A DNA stretch of 64,000 nucleotides from Aurifilum marmelostoma (taxonomy: Eukaryota > Ascomycota > Sordariomycetes > Diaporthales > Cryphonectriaceae). Shown piece after piece: positions 57,892-64,000 of the stretch (its first letter is position 1; every line of letters starts with the position of its first letter). The stretch is taken from assembly GCA_027559495.1 (NCBI GenBank), contig JAMXSV010000008.1, forward strand, positions 62,001 through 126,000, read 5' to 3'. The translations under genes were made by a program, and so were the position numbers. The notes beneath the pieces were generated by a model that saw nothing but the letters and a program-made list of their open reading frames with translations, ran no database searches and was not told where the DNA came from.

Positions 57892-60187
57892 GGTCGGTGT
57901 ATCGGGATAAGGCGGGCCGGGAGCGAACATCTTGTCTAAGTATGATCTAGGTGCGCAATTCGGCGATGGCGAGTGGAGGAGTCAATAAATGACTACAGTC
58001 TAGGAAAATGAAAAGAAAATCTATAAGAAGCAACAGTTGGTCTATGCCCATTCTATGGTGTATTCGAGAGAGCCCTTCAAGCCGACTGAGAAGAAAAAGA
58101 CAACAACAAGATAAGATCACGAGTTCACGAGTTGACCTCGGCTTTCGATTCAATGACCCACTGCTTTGGTGGACTCAAACCATGTGGGTCGTCTTCCATC
58201 GAGTCATCCGCGTTCAAATTCTTCTCGTTGGCCACATGTTCCCGAGGTTGGCTAAGTTCGAGAGCCTCGTTCACACGCTAAGTCAGTGTGGTTCATGACG
58301 TAAACGGTCATAGGCTGAAGGCAAGGCTGATGAACAGTAGCCGGGCGAATCTAAGCCTTTAGATGTCTCTGTTGGGACTACATATCAATTATTTCAGACC
58401 GACCTTCCGCCTAACAGCCAGCACCGTACATGCATTCATGTATCGGTGTAGAATAGTAGTCTCGAACACCTGGTGACTAAAGTCTGTATGCAGCATAGTT
58501 AAGGAGAGTCTGCCGCTTATGGCTCTGCCGCTTTCCTGCACACGTCGAGGAGAAGATATCCTCATTATGCGAACTTCCGATGTTTCGCAAATTTACCGGT
58601 GTGTTTGACTTTTAAGGAGCAGTTCTTGCATGTGCCACCTTTATCTTGCAGAACGGTTTTCTGATGATTGCGTGCTTGGGGAGGCGGGCCCACAGTTGCT
58701 TTCGGAACAGAGACCGACTTCCGACTAACACGTTAATACTGGAGGATGAAGAATAGGTCATGCATATATACGAGATTCTAGTTCCTGGCGGTAAGTGGTT
58801 TATATTGTAACCTTGTTGAATTCTCGATGTTCATACCTGCTGTCAGCTTGCTAAACATTATGACTCGACATTCTGCGACCTATGTTATCAGCCCGTTGGG
58901 ACGGTCATGCTCACCACATAGAGCCTATTAACTTGATCACAGTGTTCTACAATTATACTTTGGATAGAGAAACACAATTTGGATGATCTAGCTTGATTTG
59001 TTATTTGCGAAGATACAACTTGGATCTTAATAGGGCATGTTAGCCTTGGTGACAAGCATGATAATGCGTACTAACTGACTTGGGAAAACCGAGTTGCCTC
59101 ACGGTATGCTTATGTGTAAACGCCTTGAACTGAACGCCAGGAGAGAGTGAGCCTGCCTCGGGAATCTATATTTGAAGGCTGTAAAACCCTCCGGAATGCA
59201 TTGTGCAGGCTCCTCGACTCTACTCTTCGGCATGCGTAAGCGGCCGCTCGACACCTCGTCGCCTCCGACCCTCCAAGTGCAATTTGAGACAACAGGTTGA
59301 AGTCTCGCTTATTAGACAAAGTTTAATTTAGACTTACATTAAGGAAAAGGTCCATACTTGGCAGGAAGTCACGTCCCACTTAGCCGGCATTCCATCGCTC
59401 GATATACTTAGGTATCAACTTTGGTGTTTGTCATGAGAATCCACGTGGGGCGGGCACCCTGGCTAGCCAATCACTGCGCCAAGCTGCTTGATCCTGTGCT
59501 ATATGAGATGAGAAGCTCAGTAAGTAGTGCTTATTATGGAGCAGTAGGAGCTGAATTATAGGGTGATATTGCCGGAAATTGGTTGTCAACGAACATGACT
59601 GAGACGGTGTCTCCCTAGACTTCCATCGCCCGTCGGCTACCCTTCTGTTATTAGAACATTTTGCTCGGTGAGGTAGGTGCTGGGTTCACGACCAGGTCAA
59701 AACAGATCACCTGAGCGTCAATATAGGGAACGATCCAATTGTGTGGTGACATGTGTCTGGTGGGATTATTTTTGGTGTGGAGCGCAGGATGCCCACCCTG
59801 GGGCAAGTTGGGAATCGGTCACCTAGGGGCAGTCAAGGTTGCTACTTGCTTGCGGCTGCTGAGAAGAGGGCAACCAATCTCTAACGACTGGAGATGCGCA
59901 AACGGTCTTTAATTATGAGCTATTGGGATTGCCAGACTTTCTAAAATTTTACTACATGTTTAGGTGATCTTAGGCTTGTGCGCTCTTTTTCTTGAATACT
60001 TTGCATTAAATAAAATTAGATTCCTTCTTTCTCTCCTTGTCTTTCGTTATCCATTCTCCTTCGCCTATTTTGACGCTTGCAATATCGTTGCGTAATATTT
60101 GCTTGAAAGTTCAAAACGCCTCTTTCGGTGACATAGCGACAGACGTAGCGAAAGATTGCATCTGACATGCGAGCAACAAGAGAAAAA
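57892..60187. other. Gene-poor AT-rich region
   Basis: 2.3 kb with no supportable gene. From about 58300 it is richer in A+T than the flanks, with only short frames. It may be promoter plus decayed sequence; no transposon signature can be read. Confidence 0.5.
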
Positions 60188-61309
60188 ATGTCTCGCCTGA
60201 TAGATCAACTGCCAACTCCGACACATGTCCGCGAGAAATTGGTAATAGTAACCAGCAGAAGTCGGTTAGTGATGAAGAAATTCTTTAGATATATCTGTTT
60301 TCGTGGTTCTCAAAGTACTGAACATCATCCTCCTCCTTAGATCTGGGACGTTTTCCCTATATCAAGCTCTGTAGATCCTGGGCTACAAGCCATACCATAT
60401 GTACGAGGTCGTCCAGACGACTGAGCACATGGCCATCTTCCAAGAGGCATTGAGATGCAAATACTATGGAACCGGAAAGCCTTATGGAAGACCAGAGTTC
60501 GATAAGTGGTTCGCCGATTACGACGTAGGTATACAATGAGCACTGGGACATGCTTATTTTCCCATGCCGGGCATTCATGCAAAAATGCAAAACTTTGGCG
60601 CTAATCCTATCTTCATGTGTTCCGATTTCAGGCATTGATTGAAATTCCGGCTTTCTTCGCCGAGGACATCATCGCAGCATATCCAGACGCCAAGTATATC
60701 CACGTTGACAGAGATGTCGATAAGTGGTTGCTTTCTGCGCAGAACGTTACGCAGACTGTGAAACCGCTCTTGATTTCCACCGCGATGAATCTCATTGCGC
60801 CGTATGATCCATTCATCAGACTCTACATCTCCCTCCATGTGACCATTTTCGGTTGCTTGAGCCATGATATGCATGACGACGATCCCAACATGGCGGCAGT
60901 AATGAAGGAGGACTACCTCGAACTGTGAGTTCGTCCGCTCTTTTTACTCTCTCCTCCTCCAATATCTTGTCCCACTTCTTCTTGGTGGAGAAGTCCTGTC
61001 GTGAGAACGCAATAACTAGCAGGAGGATTAACTGACATACCCAATGATAGCACCGATCAAGTCAAAAGACTTGTACCCAGGGAGAATCTGGCTTGTTTCT
61101 CGTTGGAAGACAAGTTCGGCTGGGAGCAGATCTGCCCATGGCTGGGAAAGCCCATACCTGCCACGAAATATTCCCGAGGCAATGCTCCCAAAGAGTTTCA
61201 GTCGCTCACTATGAAGCTTTTGGCACCCCCTCTCGCAAAAGCAGCAGGCTTGGTTGTTGGGGCAGTATCGATCCCCGTGGGAGCTGGTCTGTGGTACTAT
61301 TTCGGCTGA
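60188..61309 (+). pseudogene. Sulfotransferase-like (fungal Sulfotransfer_4 type) gene with in-frame stop
   Basis: Exons are 60188-60264, 60341-60524, 60632-60924 and 61051-61309; all splice sites are good and keep frame (270 codons). The start MSRLIDQLPTPTHVREKLVIVTSRSRSGTFSLYQAL contains the PAPS-binding-loop-like SRSGT. It is followed directly by TAG at 60372-60374, then ILGYKPYHMYEVV. Relatives have ALKILGYK at this point, so TAG replaces an AAG lysine codon. Everything after is family-like (DALIEIPAFFAEDIIAAYPDAKYIHVDRDVDKW, LEDKFGWEQICPWLGK) and ends in a hydrophobic tail. The family is very large in fungi and mostly uncharacterised. The rest of the gene has not decayed, so the stop is recent, read through, or an error. 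Confidence 0.82.
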
Positions 61310-61638
61310 AGCAATAATTAAGTAGCATGCAGGCGTGAAAGTATGATTCAGTATTTATTCTGGGTCGACGCTGTCTTGCGTCAGCCTGTCAAAACAGTGG
61401 GATGTGGAGGTGGCCCGAAAATTGGGGTTCATGTTAATAATTGCCTTCCTGCTCGCGTGATCATTTTCGCATATGCATGGGAACTTTCCCAGATCACTTC
61501 TCCTCGATGTCCTTTTGCCTCTGCATATTTCTGACCATACAGACACGGGGACTGACGAGCAGTTCTTCTATATAATCCAGTCGAATCTTCAAGCTTCAGC
61601 GAGCGCTTTCATCTGCATCAAATTCATTTCGCGCTACA
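61310..61638. other. Short intergenic region
   Basis: 330 bp between two plus-strand genes. It must hold the 3' end of the first and the promoter of the second. Nothing else is seen. Confidence 0.5.
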
Positions 61639-62832
61639 ATGCGGGCACCGCAACTCCATGTCAGACCACCTGGGCACCCCGCCAAGGGTAATAAGTCGGC
61701 CAAGCATACCTCGAGCGAGCACTGCGCAGTCGATAGATTCTGCTATCAATATTTGCAAATGGAGCCGACATTAGACTATCCTGAGGGCAGCTTGTTGAAG
61801 ACCTCTCAGGTGCAAGAAGAAATCTTTGACCGTCTTTTCCTCGAACAGTCGAGGCCGTCACCCAAGATAGCCAGGTTTCAGTTGAGCACATTGAAGGAGC
61901 TCGTCAGGAGAATACAGGAGAGTATCAGCGACGAGGAGACAGATTTATATGTGTGTTCCATTTCAAGGTCTCCAGATATCCTCGCCCGACTTGTCGGTTG
62001 ACATATACTGATTATCATTGCGCAGGAAGTCTCAGACAGCCTCATGAACCGCATCGGAGAGCTCATGTCCATGCCGCGAACATCCGAGCTGGACGAAGCA
62101 CAGCAGAGATGCATTGTCTCGTACCGATTATCCCTGCTGGAAACGCCCGTGATGATCAATACTCTCGAGAACCGGTCCCTCATTTCTGCCAGCGGTACGA
62201 CTGGCCTCCGCACATGGGAAGCCGCCCTTCATCTTGGACAGTACCTGTGCGCCAACCGCGAGATTGTCCAGGGGAAACGAGTGCTCGAGCTTGGAGCAGG
62301 TACAGGGTACCTGTCCATTATCTGCGCAAAGCATCTCGGAGCTGCTCATGTGACGGCTTCGGATGGCTCGGGCAAGGTGATTGACAACCTTACTGACAAC
62401 CTGACCCTGAATCACATTCAATGGAGCTACAACGCTTCAGCCGAGTCTGCCGTCACTCCAAGGCTGCTAGAGTGGGGCCACGCTCTGGTTGGAACCGAAG
62501 AGGACGTATGGAATGGGGGTCGAGAAATTGATCTCGTCATTGGCTCAGACATCACCTACGACCAAAGAGCACATGCACCGTTGATTGCAACATTCAGAGA
62601 TCTTCTCGACCTCTTCCCCGGTGCTGTCATCATCATTGCTATCAAACAGAGAAATGTGGCAACCCTAGCGGCCTTTCAAGAAGCCTGTTCTCGCAGTGGA
62701 CTTCATGTGGAACCATCAAACTTCGCCGTCGAAGAAGTATACGACATCTCACAGGAGCAAGAGGTTTTGACTCCATTCTATAGCTCCTCAGCACCGATAC
62801 GTCTTTTCCATGTGTCAAGTGCTGTAAAATAG
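61639..62832 (+). CDS. EFM3: EFM3/FAM86-like protein-lysine methyltransferase
   Basis: Two exons (61639-61950, 62026-62832) give 372 residues. In yeast the orthologue methylates a lysine of elongation factor 2 (eEF2). The N-terminal FAM86-like region is seen as DRFCYQYLQMEP, then LLKTSQVQEEIFDRLF. The seven-beta-strand domain has TTGLRTWEAALHLGQYL, motif I VLELGAGTGYLSI (about 190) for S-adenosylmethionine, and DLVIGSDITYD, the acidic post-I/DxxY-type motif of the group. It ends in a beta-strand FYSSSAPIRLFHVSS. The start is less certain: the ATG at 61639 is taken because the conserved DRFCYQYLQ lies upstream of the next ATG (61759). Cytosolic. Confidence 0.87.
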
Positions 62833-63110
62833 CAGCTAAATGAACACCACTATCAAAAGTGAAGCGCAAATTACAATTTGGCCGGCTGAGTCCATCTCTA
62901 CAGGGTAACGTGTTCATTCGTGGCAATAACAAATTAATATCAATCGAAATGATGGTACAATATGAGAAACATCCAACTAATAAGTGTACCAGACCTGTCT
63001 TGCGAACATCAATGAAGTTTGTAGATAAAATCAATGGCAAAGACACAGGGCTACAATCAATTTTTATCTGGACAAGTAATAATCAATACCAGAAACACGA
63101 CTCTCACTTT

Positions 63111-63994
63111 TCATAAGCAATCCTGCCGCTTCCTTGTCTTGCCTTTTGGCGGCTGTGGAGCTATCACGGTCGGCGACGGGCGCTCGCCTCGCCTGGGCCA
63201 GTTGAAACCTAATGCTGTCTGCGAATGCTGCGGTGTCTGGGAACTAGATGGTATGTCTCGCCCGACTCCAGGCCAAGCTATCATCTTGACCATCATGCCT
63301 GGCTCGACAACATCGTCCCAGAGCTCGGGGAGGATAATAGACCCCTTGCATGGCTTCGGCAGGAGATGGGAGGGCGGGCCGGTAGGCGTGATGGTGGGCA
63401 AGGAGGGCCCAGCAGCGGAGAAGCTGGAGAGCGCCGTCTCTAAAGGGTTGAACTGTGACGGATGGCTGGCAAGGGTCGATTTGATGGTTGCTGCGATCGG
63501 GTCCACCCAGACGTCGTGGATGATAAGGTCGTAGTGCCTTGCTATGATATGAGGTCGTAAGTTATCGATATTGGCGAATGCTGACAGGATCAACTTCTTC
63601 ATTCCCTGATGATTTATCGCAGGCGTTAGGTCGAGCCAGATCATGACACAATATCCAGAACATGGCCTCAGACACCACAGCTAAAGCTCACCTTCCACGT
63701 CCTGGCTTTCTGCCAAGGAAAAAGATAGTATCTGCCGATGCAGTCGACAAATCTGATGGGAAGCTTTGGGGGCGGGGCACTCGCATCTTTCTCCCAGGGC
63801 AAACCGCTCACAGTTTGCGTCATCTGCGGTGCGGGCGACGCCTGCGTTGACTTGTGCTGGGCTGCTGCTGCATGTTCAATGCCCTTTCCCTTGCTCATTT
63901 TAGACGATCCATGGTGAACGTCCTCAGCCCTAGGGTTCCTCTGGGTTTCATGTCTTGTCTCGTGTGTGTGATCCTCGTCGATTGCTTCAACCAT
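63111..63994 (-). CDS. Ubiquitin-like-domain (ULD) protein, 5' end possibly outside window
   Basis: Two exons (63692-63994, 63111-63605) give 265 residues from the ATG at 63994; more exons could lie beyond the window. The intron is GTGAGC..CAG with a CTAAC branch site. After a disordered N-terminus comes LPIRFVDCIGRYYLFPWQKARTW, then GMKKLILSAFANIDNLRPHIIARHYDLI. Later comes GSIILPELWDDVVEPGMMVKMIAWPG. These three blocks form the fungal ubiquitin-like domain seen in many filamentous-ascomycete proteins. A Ser/Pro-rich insertion of about 45 residues splits the second and third blocks where relatives have a short turn. The basic C-terminal tail ends in KTRKRQDCL. Function is unknown. Confidence 0.78.
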
Positions 63995-64000
63995 GAGCCC

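Noticed and set aside
57928..57930. Upstream in-frame ATG for the peroxidase
   Set aside because: It would add a Pro-rich 13-residue lead; the ATG at 57891 has the better ACCATGG context, so it was preferred, without certainty.
58300..60150. Decayed transposon or RIP-affected sequence
   Set aside because: AT-richer than the flanks but no terminal repeats, transposase or polymerase remnants can be read; dinucleotide indices would need computing.

Overview
The window is nuclear DNA of a filamentous ascomycete (Pezizomycotina, most likely Sordariomycetes; this is inferred from gene content and style, and no species can be named). It holds about 25 protein genes on both strands, roughly one per 2.5 kb. 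Introns are short (about 50-140 nt) with GTRNGT donors, YAG acceptors and CTAAC/CTGAC-like branch sites. Third codon positions are GC-rich, and there are serine/threonine-rich GPI-type proteins. I saw no tRNA, rRNA, CRISPR, prophage or intact transposon.

Layout. 1-10.9 kb: a partial, catalytically dead carboxylesterase-like protein (-), dynactin p25 (+), a UROD/MetE-like zinc enzyme (-), a small secreted cysteine-rich protein (+) and an F-box-like protein (+). 11.4-35.5 kb: a stretch rich in transporters and catabolic enzymes. It contains a DMT/EamA carrier (-), an AAAP amino-acid transporter (-), an IlvD/Edd dehydratase (-), an Ldh2-type dehydrogenase (-), an ACS-type MFS anion permease (+), a DHA1-type MFS carrier (-), an APC amino-acid/GABA permease (+), a DUF829/TMEM53 protein (+) and a zinc alcohol dehydrogenase of the CAD family (-). 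36.9-53.6 kb: an Opy2-domain surface protein (-), GTP cyclohydrolase II (RIB1, -), a very large coilin-like protein (+), a GPI-type secreted protein (+), ribosomal protein eS24 (-) and an AAA+ ATPase (+). 54.9-64 kb: a GH72 glucanosyltransferase (+), a cytochrome-c-peroxidase-type haem peroxidase (-), a gene-poor 2.3 kb, a sulfotransferase-like gene with an in-frame stop (+), an EFM3-like lysine methyltransferase (+) and a ubiquitin-like-domain protein (-).

How the genes may work together. The clearest functional unit is 18-25 kb: an IlvD/Edd dehydratase and an Ldh2-family dehydrogenase in tandem, facing an organic-anion permease across a shared 1.8 kb promoter region. That is what a small sugar-acid or hydroxy-acid catabolic cluster would look like. 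Surface functions recur (GH72, Opy2-like, GPI protein, secreted cysteine-rich protein) but are not clustered.

The most striking single observation is the first gene, which keeps the carboxylesterase fold signature while every catalytic element has been replaced. Four genes (DMT, IlvD, DUF829, GH72) need a one-base change, three of them in or next to a G or C run, to keep their conserved frame. This pattern suggests homopolymer-length errors in the assembly as much as real mutation, so these four should be checked in reads before being called pseudogenes. The in-frame TAG of the sulfotransferase-like gene is a base substitution and is different in kind.
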